A DNA stretch of 64,000 nucleotides from Cacajao melanocephalus (taxonomy: Eukaryota > Chordata > Mammalia > Primates > Pitheciidae): positions 1 to 64,000 of the forward strand of contig CAUYLG010048285.1 in the NCBI GenBank assembly GCA_963573385.1. Reading direction: 5' to 3'. Position 1 is the stretch's first letter. Each line of letters starts with the position of its first letter. A program made the position numbers and the translations under genes. Shown here piece by piece: positions 25,906-37,871 of this stretch. The notes under the pieces are model-generated. The model had not been told where the DNA came from and ran no database searches. It saw only the letters and a list, made by a program, of their open reading frames with translations.

Positions 25906-28304
25906 TGAAAGAAAAAGATGAAAGAGGAGTTGGAGTTAGAAGGGCTTCAAAAGCAATATGAAACCTGAGAAATATAAGAGTGGCATAAGCTTTGTTATAA
26001 GGTCGATAGCCCAAGTTGTCGTAAGATAGAAAAACATACGTATTAGATTCTGAATGGATTAATTTCAATTCAAGTATTAGAAACTGTGTACTTATTATGT
26101 GCAAGACTTGGTGATATGCTATGAGAATATGGAAAAGATACCTAGGTAACAACCATTTGGTTTGTATACTTGAGAGACAATCTTGTGGCACTGGAAGAAG
26201 TAAGAGAGAGGGCAAGAGCTATTGGGGACTGAAAGAGATCTTACAAACAAGTGGGTAGATTTTGAATGAAAAAACTTTTCCAGGTAAGATTTAGTGGGGG
26301 TCTTTGGATAGGGAGTGGAGGCATAGGTTGATGGCTGGGAGAAGTGGTAGCAATAAAAGACATAAAATTATTCCAGTTGAAAGGGAAAATCATAGCTCTT
26401 AGTGAAAGAGCACAGAAAAACTGTAGACCCATGAGCCTGATCCATGATGCTAACGCTGGTTTGCTCTGCTTAGCAATTTAGGAAATTTACAATACTTTTT
26501 TTCTCACCCTAATACACTATTAACTTAAACTGCACAGATACTTCAACACTGTCTGTACCCAGTTAGTAAAGGAAAAAAGGAAAACTCAAAATCTTCATGT
26601 ATGATTACTGAGTAAAGGGTGGCATGTATACAAAAGAATGATTGTTTGTTGACATGGAGATGATGGCTTTGTGACTGCTAAATACTAGGGGAAAGTAGGC
26701 CTGAATGGAATTGTTATTTTTAATAACTTGAGTGAAAGTGCACAGGATGTGAAATGACTATTCTATTCACTGTACAGTATTAACTTCTGAAATATGAATC
26801 AAAGTACCGTTTCCTGAATTATGAAAAGACCCATGTGATAGTGACACAACAAAAGAAGGCTTCTAAACAATCAACATCCAGAGACTGGGGGTGAGATAGG
26901 GTGAGGAATCCTGTAATATCTTAGCCCAGGCTCTCTGAAGGTTTATTGAGTACACATGTGTAAGCATAGCATTCCTTCTCTTTGCAAGTTATTCTGGCCA
27001 AAAACTTGCCCTTTTTAAAACCCGAACAATGAATGCTCTCTGCCAAACCTCATCACAGTGAAGTCTAAGTCAACAATCCCCACAGCTCTGTGAAATGTGA
27101 ATCAAGCCAAAGAAAGGGAAATGTTATTCACCCATCTGTATATCCAGTGTAAATGCCTTTGAACAGCTACTTTACAGGCGATAGAAGTCAATTTCAAAAG
27201 CTGGTACTATAATTTCTTAATTTGTATTAACTTCTCCTTTCAAAATTACAAATAATTTGTCTTACACTCTCTTATCATGCAGGTAATTTTGCAGACAGAA
27301 TAATCTGGCTACTTTTATAACTGGCCAAACTGCTTGAGAGAAACATATAACAATGTATTCAGTTATGATGGGGAAACATATAAATATACGAAGAGACAAG
27401 ACAGAAGATAGTGTGGTCAAAAGAACAAATTGTGAATTTTAAAATACATCAAGGATAAAGTTAATATATATAACTGCTAAAACATATAAAGAATTCACTC
27501 TCTGTTATGTAAAGTCAAACCTAAAACCTTGTTAACATATGAGATCGTTGTTTTTATTCACAAATAAATTTTTAAAACTAGTACTCTAGTTATGATTAAG
27601 TATTCACAAGCCATCAAGAAGATATATTGATAAAGTTTAAAAAAAGAGGTAGTCAACATGAGTCTATACAAAAAAGTGAGTTCTACACACCTAGTGTGCG
27701 AATTGAGTATGCATTTAAAAAGCTTTATCCCTCTATTTGATTGAGCTAAGTTGCCAAGACAAGATCACTCTTTAAACATTTTTAAATTTCTTTGGTGTAA
27801 CAGAAATTAAAACCCAAAATCAAAGATTCTGGTAAGAGTCCAAAGCATATTAGTCATATTGATCTTAGTCTGTTCAGGCACTTTTATTGTTTCAGAAAAT
27901 TCACTGGGCTATCACCCTTTAGTCACACATTCTGGGATCAGGTTCCATGATATTTTCCAAAAAGTTCTTGAAATGTGTTTTGTGTGCTATGACTCATACA
28001 AACTAAAACCAGAAAAAAAAAGCATGCCAAAACTTTCAGCCATTGCCCCAGTATAACACAAATTCAGCAGAACCTCCAGTTAACTGTAAGGCACAGAATC
28101 AGGTCATTATTAAATAATTATAAATATGAGGTAACAATCGAGTATGACATTGGTATATATAAAAGCTTACACAGAAAAGGGAAAACAACTTTTGGTCTGA
28201 CCGAAGGAAAGCTTCCTGAGAGACAGCAAAACTCAAAAAAAAAAAAAAATTCAGCAATTTGTAACACAAGGAAGAGAAGGAATAATGTGTAAAGTAACAT
28301 GTAC
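25906..28304. other. unique AT-rich DNA
   Basis: No gene is seen. A possible L2 trace lies near 26080-26160. 26870-27200 is a slightly less AT-rich unique patch. No repeat family was confidently recognised. Confidence 0.4.
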
Positions 28305-28440
28305 ATACATATGTGTGTGTGTATATATATATTATAATGTATATATAATACATATGTATGTTGTATTATATATACATGCGTATACTATATATATTATATT
28401 GTATATATTGTGTATATATATTGTATACACACATATATTT
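28305..28440 (+). repeat. TG/TA-rich repeat with palindromic core
   Basis: This is a mixed TGTG/TATA tract. Inside it, 28337-28351 (ATGTATATATAATAC) and 28363-28377 are perfect reverse complements separated by 11 bases, a potential hairpin or cruciform. Confidence 0.92.
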
Positions 28441-28474
28441 AGGGAGCGAGCATTGACATTTAGAGACATATCTT

Positions 28475-28793
28475 TACAGTCAAGTGATGTATACAGCATT
28501 TTATTCAACAATGGACCACATATATCACGGTGGCCCCAAAAGTATAATATCATATTTTTACCACATCTTTTCTATGTTTAGATATGTTTAGAAACACAAA
28601 TACTTCCCACTGTGTTACAGTTGCCTACAATATTCAGTATAGTAGCATGCTGTACAGGTTTCTAGCCTAAGAGCAATAGGCTATACCATCCAGGTTTGCA
28701 TAGGTTCATTCTATGATGTTTGCACAATGACAAAATTGCCTAACAACACATTTCTCAGAATGTATCCCTGTCATTAAGTGATACATGACTGTA
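28475..28793. mobile_element. Tc1/mariner-type MITE, TA-flanked, about 315 bp
   Basis: The element runs from CAGTCA (28477) to TGACTG (28791), bounded on each side by TA, the target-site signature of Tc1/mariner/pogo transposons. The body ('ATGTTTAGATATGTTTAGAA', 'CTGTACAGGTTTCTAGCCTA', 'ATTTCTCAGAATGTATCCCT') matches a common short non-coding human MITE. I cannot name the family reliably. It has no transposase and so is non-autonomous. Confidence 0.78.
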
Positions 28794-29482
28794 TAGTGCA
28801 TGTATTCAGACATGTATATATGTGTGTATAGATATGCATACATATGTTTAAAATATAATAGGGAGATAATATGATGGTAGCCATATTGGCTGCCCACTCT
28901 GTATTGCCTGGAACACATGGAAGTCTCAGCTTCTTAAAGTTATTTTGGGGGAAGGTAGTAGCCTCTTGGGTCTAATTTAATATTCCAAATTGTCATGGAA
29001 TTATATATTATACATACAACATTTGATGGAGGATGATCTTCCAAGTACTTAATGTGGTAGATGTTATTGAGATTGAAAGAGAAAAAAGAGTTAAGTAGTC
29101 ATAAAGTAATTTTGGCAAGAATTTTGGAAGCATAATCATTGTCTAGAATTTAAAACATCTGGTACTGATGATGGGTCTTGTCAATATCATTAAAATAGCA
29201 ATGATAGAAGTAGAAAAATACACATATTTTTAAATGTTTAAGACTGATTTATAGAGATGACTAATAAACAGAATTTTTTGCATGAGGGCCCTATAATTAT
29301 AACAATAATTTGAAATCTTAATGTTTTTAGTAATTCAAATATGTAATTTTATTAGAAAAAATAAGTAATTATAAGAACAGCTAATTTACAGTATTTATTA
29401 TGATGGTATTTATTATCAACAGAAAAAATAGCAGTAGAGTGGTACATGGAAGTAGATGAAAAAAATAAGCATTTAGTTAAAA
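28794..29482. other. unique AT-rich DNA
   Basis: No gene or recognised repeat is seen between the MITE and the MaLR element. Confidence 0.45.
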
Positions 29483-29487
29483 GACAT

Positions 29488-29858
29488 TGATATGGTCTGG
29501 CTCTGTGTCCCACTCAAATCTCATTTTGAATTGTAATCCAAATTGTAATACCCATATGTTGTACAGGGGACCTCATGGAAGGTGATTAGATCACAGCGGC
29601 AGTTCTCTCACGCTTTTCTCGTGATAGTGAGTTCTCATGACATCTAATGGTATTACAAGGGGCTTGTCCCCACTTGTCTCTGCACTTCTCTCTCCTGCTG
29701 TCATGTGAAGAAGGAAGTGTTTGCTTCCCCTTTTGCCATGATTGTAAGTTTCCTGAGGCCTCCCTAGCCATGTGGAACGATGAATCAATTAAACCTTTCC
29801 TTACAAATTACCCAGTCTCAGGTATTTCTTCCTAGTAACTTGAAAACAAACTAATACA
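29488..29858 (+). mobile_element. 5' LTR of an MST-type MaLR element
   Basis: The LTR begins TGATATGGTCTGGCTCTGTG and ends CTAATACA, about 371 bases. It carries the MaLR signature blocks (GAATTGTAATCC, CATGTGGAA, 'TTACCCAGTCTCAGGTATTT') and an ATTAAACC stretch upstream of its 3' end. It is paired with the 3' LTR at 31402-31769. The preceding five bases GACAT pair with TACAT after the 3' LTR as a near-perfect target duplication. Confidence 0.92.
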
Positions 29859-31401
29859 GTAAATTGGTTCCAGGTAGTGGGGTGCTGCTGTAAAGATACC
29901 TGAAAATGTGGAAGCAACTTTGGAACTGGGTAGCAAACAGAGGTTGGAAGAGTGTGAAGGGCTCGGAAACAGGAATTTGTGAGAGTCTGAAATTTCTGAA
30001 ACTTCTTTAATGGTTTTGACTAAAATGCTTATAATGATATGAAAAATAAAGTACAGGTTGAGGTGGTTTTAGATGGATGAGAAATTTGTTGGGAACTGTA
30101 GCAAAGGTGTCTCTTGCTGTTTTAGCAAAGCAATTTGTGGAATTTTGCCTCTGCCCTAGAGATCTGTGTAACTTGGAACTTGAGAGAGATGATTTAGGGT
30201 ATCCAGCTGAAAAAATTTCTAAGTGGCAAAGGGTTCAAGAGAAAGCAGAGCATAAAAGTTTGGAAAATTTGTCACCTGATTATGCAACAGAAAATAAAAA
30301 CCCATTTTCTGAGGAGAAATTTAAGCCTATGGCAGAAATTTGCATAAGTAACTAGGAGCCAAATGTTAATCATGAAAACAATGGATAAATTCACCACAGC
30401 TTACAAGAGACTTCACAGCAGCCCTTTCCATCACAGGCCTGGAGGCCTAGAAGAAAAAAATAGTTTCATGGGCTAGATTCAGGCCCCCCTTGCTGTGTGC
30501 AGCCTTGGACTTAGTGCCCTATGTCCCAGGTGCTCCAGCTGTAGCTAAAAGGGGCCAAGGTATAGGCTCATGTCATTCCTTCAGAGGGTGCAAGCCCTAA
30601 GCCTTGGCAGTTTCCACCTGGTGTTGATTCTCCAGGTGCACAGAAGTCAAGAATGAGATTTGGAAACCTCTGCCTAGATTTCACAGGATGTATGGAAACA
30701 CCTGGATGTCCTGGCAGAAGTCTGCTGCAGGGGCAGCACCCTCATGGAGAACCTCTGCTAGGGCAGTGCAGAAGGGAAATGTGAGATCAGAGCTTCCACA
30801 TAGTAGTGGAGTAGTGGCCGGAGCCTCTTCCTGGGGCACTGCATAGTGGAGCTGTGACAAGAGGGCCACTGTCCTCCAGACCCCAGAGTGGTAGATCCAC
30901 TGACAGCTTGCACTGTACTGAAAAAGTCATAGACACTCAATGTCAGCCAGTGAAAGCAGCCAGGAAGGGGGCTGTACTTTGCAAAGCCACACGAGCAGAG
31001 CTTCCCAAGGCTTTGGGAGCCCAACTCTTGCATCAGCATAACCTGGAGATGAGACATGAAGTCAAAGGAAATCATTTTGGAACTTTAAGGTTTAATGACT
31101 ACTCTATTGGATTTTAGGCTTGCATGGGGCCTGTAGCTCCTTTGTTTTGGCCATTTTCTCCCATTTGGAATGGGTACATTTATCCAATGCCTGTACCCCA
31201 ATTATATTTGCAAGTAACTAAGTTGCTTTTGATTTTCCAGGCTCATAGGCAGAAGGGGCTTGCCTTGTCTCAGATGAGACTATGGACTTGGACTTTTGAA
31301 TTAATGCAGAAATGAGTTGAGACTTCAGGGAGCTATTGGGAAGGCATAATTGTGTTTTGAAATGTGAGAAAGATGAGATTTCAGAGGGACCAGGGGCAGA
31401 A
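29859..31401 (+). mobile_element. MST/THE1-type MaLR internal region
   Basis: About 1.54 kb of MaLR internal sequence joins the LTRs, starting with the primer-binding-site side ('TAAATTGGTTCCAGGTAGTG') and ending in a purine-rich stretch (GAGGGACCAGGGGCAGAA) just before the 3' LTR. MaLR internal regions are non-autonomous and retain only gag-like remnants. A 92-codon frame at 30077-30355 is such a remnant and is not a functional gene. No env or polymerase text is seen. Confidence 0.88.
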
Positions 31402-31769
31402 TGATATGGTTTGGCTATGTCCCCACCCAAATCTCATCTTAATCTGAATTGTAATCCTTGTGTGTTGGGGGAGGGATCTCATGGGAGATAATTAGATCAC
31501 AGGGGCAGTTATCCCTTGCTGTTCTGATGATAGTGAGCGAGCTCTCCGAAGACCTGCTATTTTTATAAGGGGCTTTTCCCTCTTTCACTCTGCACTTCTC
31601 TTTCCTGCTGCCAGGTGAAGAAGGTTGTGTTTGCTTCCTTTTCTGCTATGATTATAAGTTTCCTGAGGCCTCCCAGCCATGTGGAACTCTAAGTCAACTA
31701 AACCTCTTTCCTTTATAAATTACCCAGTCTCAGATATTTCTTCATAGCAGTGTGAAAACGACTAATACA
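31402..31769 (+). mobile_element. 3' LTR of the MST-type MaLR element
   Basis: It begins TGATATGGTTTGGCTATGTC and ends ACTAATACA, about 368 bases. It is followed by TACAT, the partner of GACAT before the 5' LTR. The two LTRs differ at many positions, consistent with an old insertion. Confidence 0.92.
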
Positions 31770-31839
31770 TACATTAATCTTACTGACACCAGAGAACGGT
31801 TCACTATTAGCAGTTTTCCACTACATGATTTACATAGAA

Positions 31840-32632
31840 ATTTCAAGATAGATTTTATTGTTTTGGAATAGTTTTAGATTTACAGAAACATTGAGAAAAT
31901 AGTACAGATAATTTTGCCATAACCCACACCCAGTTTTCCCTATTATTTATATTTTACATTGGTATGGACAATTGTTTACAATTAATGAATCAATAATGAC
32001 ACATTTTCCATAACCAAAGTTCATAGTTTATTCAGATTCTCTTACTTTTAATCTAATATCTCTTTACTCTGTTCCAGGGTCCCATGCAGGATACTATATT
32101 ACATTTAATTGTCACATCTTTTTAGGCTTTCTCTTCTCTTGGCTGCAACAGTTTCTCAGACTTTCCTTGCTTATTGTGAGGCTTTTGTTTGTTTGGTTTT
32201 ATTTATTTGTGTTGAGAAGTGATGACTTTCCTTGTTTTGAAGACATTGATAGGTGTGAAGATTACTAGTCAGGTACTGGTAGAATGATACACTAGTGTAA
32301 GTTGTCTGATGTTTTTTCTTGTGGTTAGATTGAAGATATGAGTTTTAGGGGGAAAGATCACAGAGGCAAATTGTCATTTTAATCTAGTAATATCAAGGCC
32401 ATATACTATCAACATGATTTGCCACTGTTGATGTTGACCTGGATTACCTGGTTGAGATAGTGAGATAGGGCTCCTCAGGCTTATCCAGTATAAAATGCTA
32501 CCCTATGCCAATCTTGCTAATATTGTTCTACAATAAAAGGAACCAGGCACTCTTGGAGAAATGGTTCATTCCAGGACTGGAGCAGGGTGAGCCTACAGCA
32601 TCTTGAAATGCCAAAAGATAAAGACATGTTCA

Positions 32633-32670
<38 letters not shown>

Positions 32671-33015
32671 CTAAGGATGTATTGAAAAGACAGAAGAGCC
32701 AATTGAAAGAGCTCCCAGAGGCCAAAGCTGGAAAAATTTTACCAATCAATAAATAAATTAAAGAAGTATTGATTATAACACGAGTATAAAATAAATAACC
32801 ATGAGAGTATGCTTGTATAAATAAGTGATTGAATAAATTAATAAGTAGGGAAGAAAAGACAATTCTTCCATGCAGAATAAATTCAAGCAATGCATGTAGC
32901 TATTCTGCCCTCAAGGAAGAGAAGCCTAACTACTCCTGAAGTGTGGGCTAAGCATACTGACTTCCTTCCAAAGATTACCATATGGAAAAAGGAGGAGAGA
33001 AAAAGGTAATATTTG
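31840..33015 (+). mobile_element. L1M 3'UTR region
   Basis: The order of motifs follows the 3'UTR of an old mammalian L1: 'GTTTTAGATTTACAGAAACA', 'CAATAATGACACATTTTCCA', 'CTGTTCCAGGGTCCCATGCA', 'CAGTTTCTCAGACTTTCCTT', 'CAACATGATTTGCCACTGTT', then 'AAAGAGCTCCCAGAGGCCAA' and 'GACTTCCTTCCAAAGA'. The stretch is interrupted by a CA microsatellite at 32634-32668. The subfamily and exact ends are unsure. Confidence 0.7.
32634..32668 (+). repeat. (CA)n microsatellite
   Basis: There are about 17 uninterrupted CA units, inside the L1M 3'UTR stretch. Confidence 0.97.
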
Positions 33016-35544
33016 TAGCTTATTGAGCTTTGCAAACAAGTGAGCAAACTGAATAAACTGACCAGTGAAAGATTATCAAGCTGGTTAAAGATGACCTGGT
33101 TAATGGCTATTAAAATTAATAAATATGCACATGGATCTAAAGCATTCAATATTAAAAATGATGGATTTAAAATCATCAAAATTATTAAAACACAAATATA
33201 AACAGTATACTTCATTATAATGTCAGTTTTTTAAAAGGACTTACCTATTATTGATGTTTAATAGTTTATACTATATATAAATGTCTAGTAATATTAATAT
33301 AATTGAAAATAACCTCAAAAGTGTTGCAATTGTTTATCAGTGTATTTCTTGGTTATGGTTAATTCATCTTTTATCTTTTTTTTAGTTATTATTTAGGTAT
33401 TTAAAGTTAAGATAAATTAACATGGACATAGATGATGTATAAACATCTTTATTAATGGGTCCTTGTAAACATCATAAAAAATAACTTTTACACAATTTTT
33501 TTACTTAGTATTCTTACATATTCTATCTAACATGATCATTACACTATTCCTTTATGTTATGGGTTATCATAAAACTCCCAGTCTCTCACAATTTTTTATG
33601 AGGGGGTAAAACCCTAATATTAGAAATAATACTTTTTGCTAAAACCTCAGAGAAAGTAAGTTATAAACTCCCAAATCTTTAGTTTGATTTTTACAGTCAA
33701 TAAAAAGATCCAACATCATTATTACCTATTTAAATAATTGGTTATACTTCAATGGTATTTAGACTTTGTTCAGCATTGAACAACATGAAGGTATAAAAAG
33801 TTAGGGAAAACAAATTCCCTCCCTCAAGGTTCTTATTATCTAGTTAGGGATCATAACAACAGAAAAAGTAAAGAAGAACACAAATGATTGAAAACAGACT
33901 ATTAGCTTGACAAGTACGGCAAATATATAAAAATAAAGGATTCTGGCCAAAGCTTCCTGGAGAAGGAGAATCGTTTTAAAACCATGTTTTCAGGTGGGAA
34001 GGAACGTGATCAATGTTATTGCCCATAGTAAATCATCATCATTATTATTGTTATTATGACTTATCCCACAAATGTGAATATTTGTTTCTCCTTTCAAGGA
34101 TTATGTTATGGAGTGCTGAAATACTACTTTACTTAAGTGCTCTGTACAGCTCCAGGTGTTGAGGGGAAGAATAACAAGAACTTTTCAAAACAGGCCTATG
34201 ATTACTCTTGTTTATTAAGCAAATTATTTACTAATGTCAAGAATGATTCTGAAGAAACATGTGTCAGCAATGCACTAAACCGCCCAGACAGAACAGCAAA
34301 GTTCAGAGTCAACATTTGCTTTTCCAAAATAATGAAGCTATAACAAACAACCTGAAGACATAATACTCATTAAACTAGCACCAATTGGAATGTCTTCCCC
34401 TTGAGAGTCAGAATTTGATATTACACAGGCATAATAAAAATAATAGTGAGTTAGCCCAGTAGCTCTATTAATGCAGTAAACAGACACTGGGACACAGAGA
34501 CACCTGCCAGTCTCAGAAGTTATCTTCAGAGACACCTCTGGTTTATGATAACCCTTTTGATAGTTAACAAATGTCCATGCAATAGAATGAGAGCACAGTA
34601 TGAAGAATAACTGGAGATTATGAAACTTCTTGAATTAATTTAACTTCAACCCCAAGCAATATCCTTCTTAGTTTTAGAAAAGAAAAAATACATGATAGTA
34701 AATCAGCTCGGTGACTCAAGCTCAAACCTGAAGTCCAATCTGTTAGCCTGTCGGAAACAGTAGAAGATGTGCTTCCTCTGCCTTTCTAGTTGTTTATATT
34801 CCTGACCTTCCCTGCCACCAAAAAAAATCCTATTCCCACGCTTACCAGTCCTCCCCTACACACAAAAGAGATATTGCAAATTCAGTTTTCTTTGTGTATT
34901 TTTTCTCTGCAAAATATAATGCAAATCTTCGTAAAGACTTACCTATTAAGGCAATTCTGGTGAAAGGCAAAAGAAAGCCACAGCAATTACTTTTCTATCT
35001 TTTGTCCTTGGTTTCTGCTAGTGTTGATTATAGTTTCCTAATAATTCCAAAACATTTTACATTGCCAGACACTTTTCTTAACCTGCCATCTCAGAAAATC
35101 AGCAGGAAAGTTACCAGAGTGAACTACAAAAGCGAATCAATGGTGCTGAAATACGAAGTAAATTTTTAGGCATTCAGATCATAAAAACAATAAGTAGACT
35201 GTGGAAAACTTAACTAATCTCAGGAAATTTTCTTAATACAACCATGCAATTTCTATTTGATAAGTTATTTTTCTTTTTTTTTCCTTTTTGAATATTGTTA
35301 AAGAAACTAATAATGAGACCTGAAGATATAAATAGGTCATTAATATCACATACATATAATTCTGGGCTTATAGATTTAATGTGGTCCATACTCATCCTCA
35401 ACCATGAATTGCATTTAAATTCTTGAGTGTTTTTCACATGTAAATGATAGCAGATACAGATACAGCATCAGAACAGACCTTAGACAGCCCTCCCATTGAG
35501 TGGGGTCATAACAACTTGCCTGAAGTTTCTGAAAGAAGACTAAC
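33016..35544. other. unique AT-rich DNA
   Basis: No gene is seen. A 91-codon plus frame at 34894-35169 and a 110-codon minus frame at 32883-33215 have no recognised domains or convincing splice context. Runs of ATT repeats occur near 34038-34055. Confidence 0.4.
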
Positions 35545-35895
35545 ACCCAGGTGAAATGGCTCCTATCTCAGCTTAGTCCCTTACTAGCTTATATTTGGGC
35601 GAATCAAGCAACATTTTTGCATCTCCTTTATTATCACCTCTAAAACGATAACTACCTAGCTTATTCCCCTATCAATACATTTTTAAAAGAAGTATGATTC
35701 TATGCTAAGAACATAAAAGACCAAATGGGCAACACCCATTTATAACTCTTTTTTATCTCTGATTTTTTTTTTTTTTGGTCAAAAAAGAAAAGAATAAAGG
35801 AATGATGACACTTGTATCACATTGTTGGGAATATTAATTGTGATAAAGTTCACAGCACCTGGAACACAATAGGTGTGTGATAAATGTCTCTTCTC
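35545..35895 (+). mobile_element. MIR, interrupted
   Basis: Sense MIR text resumes in two blocks: 'GTCCCTTACTAGCTTATATT' with 'AATCAAGCAACATTTTTGC', then, after an unrelated A/T-rich stretch with poly-T at 35763-35777, 'GTTGGGAATATTAATTGTGA', 'CACAGCACCTGGAACACAAT' and 'AGGTGTGTGATAAATG'. Confidence 0.6.
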
Positions 35896-36375
35896 TTCTC
35901 CAGCAATGTTTCATTTCACAATTGGGAAAATTCCATTGGAAATGTTGGCAATTCGAATCAGTACTGCTTTACTGTCTCTCAGCCCTTGACCCTACTCTTA
36001 TCTCGTCCCACATCAGCTTCCTGTGTTTCTTGGCCTTTCCCTTCCAAGAGCCAAGGTCTTTTCCCATCTCCCTGACCAGGGCCATCACTTTGGGCCTGTC
36101 AGCGATGGCTTCCCTGACCAACCTTAGCTGCTGGGGCGAGTGTCAGAGACTCTAAGACTGGAGTGGGTTAAAGCAGTGGCCAGCTGGGGCTGCTCACTCC
36201 CAGCCCCGATCTTTTTGCTCATCCTCCTTGCTATCTGTCCTCAGAGAAGGAGAAGGGAAAGGAAAAGGGAAGGCATCGCTGGAGTGATGACATGTGGCTC
36301 TCTCCCTTCTCCACCCTTCACATTTTTCTTTCCACGTGCAGAACTGGGAAGGCTCTGACCGCCTTTGCCCCCGCG

Positions 36376-36389
36376 GTTGCCATGGTTAC
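36376..36389 (+). promoter_or_regulatory. RFX X-box-like motif
   Basis: GTTGCCATGGTTAC is an inverted-repeat motif one base from the RFX X-box form GTNRCC(N0-3)RGYAAC (the right half reads GGTTAC). X-boxes bind RFX transcription factors, which control many ciliary and some neuronal and endocrine genes. It sits at the left edge of the CpG island. Binding is inferred, not shown. Confidence 0.6.
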
Positions 36390-36586
36390 ACAATAGCAGC
36401 AGCAGCAGACCCGGGAGATGTCGCAGACCTCTCCTCTACCTCCGCCCCAACCCCTCCCTCTCTGTTAGGGAATCCTCCCGCTCCTCTCCGCGCGCTCCCA
36501 CCCCGCCAACCCCCCACTTGCGCACACATTCAGGAGAACTTAGGCTAAACCAGAGACTTTGGGCCTTCTCCCCTCTTCTTTCGCTT

Positions 36587-36594
36587 ATGCAAAT
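36587..36594 (+). promoter_or_regulatory. octamer motif ATGCAAAT
   Basis: This is a perfect POU-factor octamer in the AT-richer gap of the CpG island. An 8-base match can occur by chance, so function is only a possibility. Confidence 0.4.
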
Positions 36595-37831
36595 GGCACT
36601 AAGCCAAGGTGGAAGTGGTAGGGTTTTGGTGATGAATAAGAATCCACGCAGAGAAGCTTGACTTTTATTACCGCTTCCCTCGAGGCAAAATAGCTGGAAG
36701 TTCGCCTGTTCAACTCCTGTCCGCATAACTCGGAATCCCGGCCATCAGCCGCTCCAGCTGCGGGCGCGCGGCTCCCGTCTAGTCCCCTGGATCCCAGAGC
36801 GCCCTGCCTGCGCGAGGCGTCTCCTCCTCCTGTCAAGTTCCCTCCTTGCGCCGGGACGGAGGCAAAGCAACGCAGCCCAGGAGGTTGAACTCAAGTCAAA
36901 AGAGGATAATCAGTGCCGAAAACAGCTCCTGCGCTACCAGAGCAGCCCATTAAGGCTTTAACTCGGGGCTCCTTGGGCGGAAGCCGGGAGGAAGCACTCA
37001 GGGGACGGCACTCCTGGTTAAATGCCCAGCAGGAGTTAAATTGGGCCTTTCCAGAGAGAGCCAAGCCCACTACTACAAAGGGATCCCCCGAGCGTTTTGC
37101 CTTAACCGCATTTCAGACAGCCAGCTTTGTGGCTGCTGTTTGACTCCAACTTTCCCTCTAAATCGAAAAGGATGCACACTTGCATCAGACTGACCGTCGC
37201 AATTTCCCGGGAAGGAAAAAGGCGTCTCCCCTTTCTCTTCCAAAACCCTACAACAAAAACTACCACGCTTCTCTTCCCTCTTCCTTGCCCCCTTCCTCTG
37301 CCCCAGACCAACAGGGAAAGCAGCGAGCGAGAGCGCAGATGCCCTTTGGTAGAGTCCTCCCGGATGTTCCCGACCAAAGCGTATCCCAATGAACCTGCAG
37401 CCGGCGGAAGCCCGGTACACGTTCACAGGCGCTCTCCGCTGCCCAGACCAGGAGAGGTGTGGGGGAGCGAGGAAGCGAGGGAGAGAGCAAAGTTCCGGGG
37501 AGGAAAACTTTGTGCGGTGCTGGCAGGCGGAGGCTCGGGAGGAGTAGGCTCTGCCGCTGCTTGAGGCGGGGTGGGACTGCGCACCCCGTGCCGCGCGGAC
37601 GCCGGCGCCGCGCTGACTGCGCACCGATTCTCGGTCGGCTCCCCTGGGCGCCCACTCTCTGTCCGCTCCCGGGAGCCTTCTCTGTCTCAGGACGGTTCCT
37701 TATCTCCCCAGATCCTGCTTATCCTCACTTCGGACTCACAGCCACCCCCAAATCCTGTCTATCCCCGCTTGGCACCGCCGTCTCCAGCACACCCTCCCAT
37801 TGGAGTAGCAGGTGACCCACACCAGACTTAC

Positions 37832-37871
37832 CTGCTGTGAACTCTTCTCTCCCTCTCTCTTTGCCTGGTGC
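37832..37871 (-). other. candidate 40-nt exon or end of first exon of a leftward transcript
   Basis: On the minus strand the sequence reads pyrimidine tract (CGTTCCTCTCTCCCTGTACAG) | 40 nt | GTAAGT. The donor (CAG|GTAAGT, intron starting at 37831) is a perfect match to the splice consensus. The acceptor AG ends at 37872. Either a 40-nt internal exon or a longer first exon running through from about 38200 would use this donor. No protein family is evident in any frame, so a 5'-UTR exon or a non-coding RNA is more likely. No transcript evidence is available here. Confidence 0.5.

Noticed and set aside
30077..30355. 92-codon plus-strand frame
   Set aside because: It is inside the MaLR internal region and is a gag-like fossil, not a host gene.
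36396..36409. Short CAG/AGC repeat as a polyglutamine tract
   Set aside because: Only about five units, with no supporting coding frame.
37073..37624. 183-codon minus-strand frame and several overlapping frames in the CpG island
   Set aside because: GC-rich DNA lacks stop codons by composition. Frames on both strands are open at once and none resembles a protein family.
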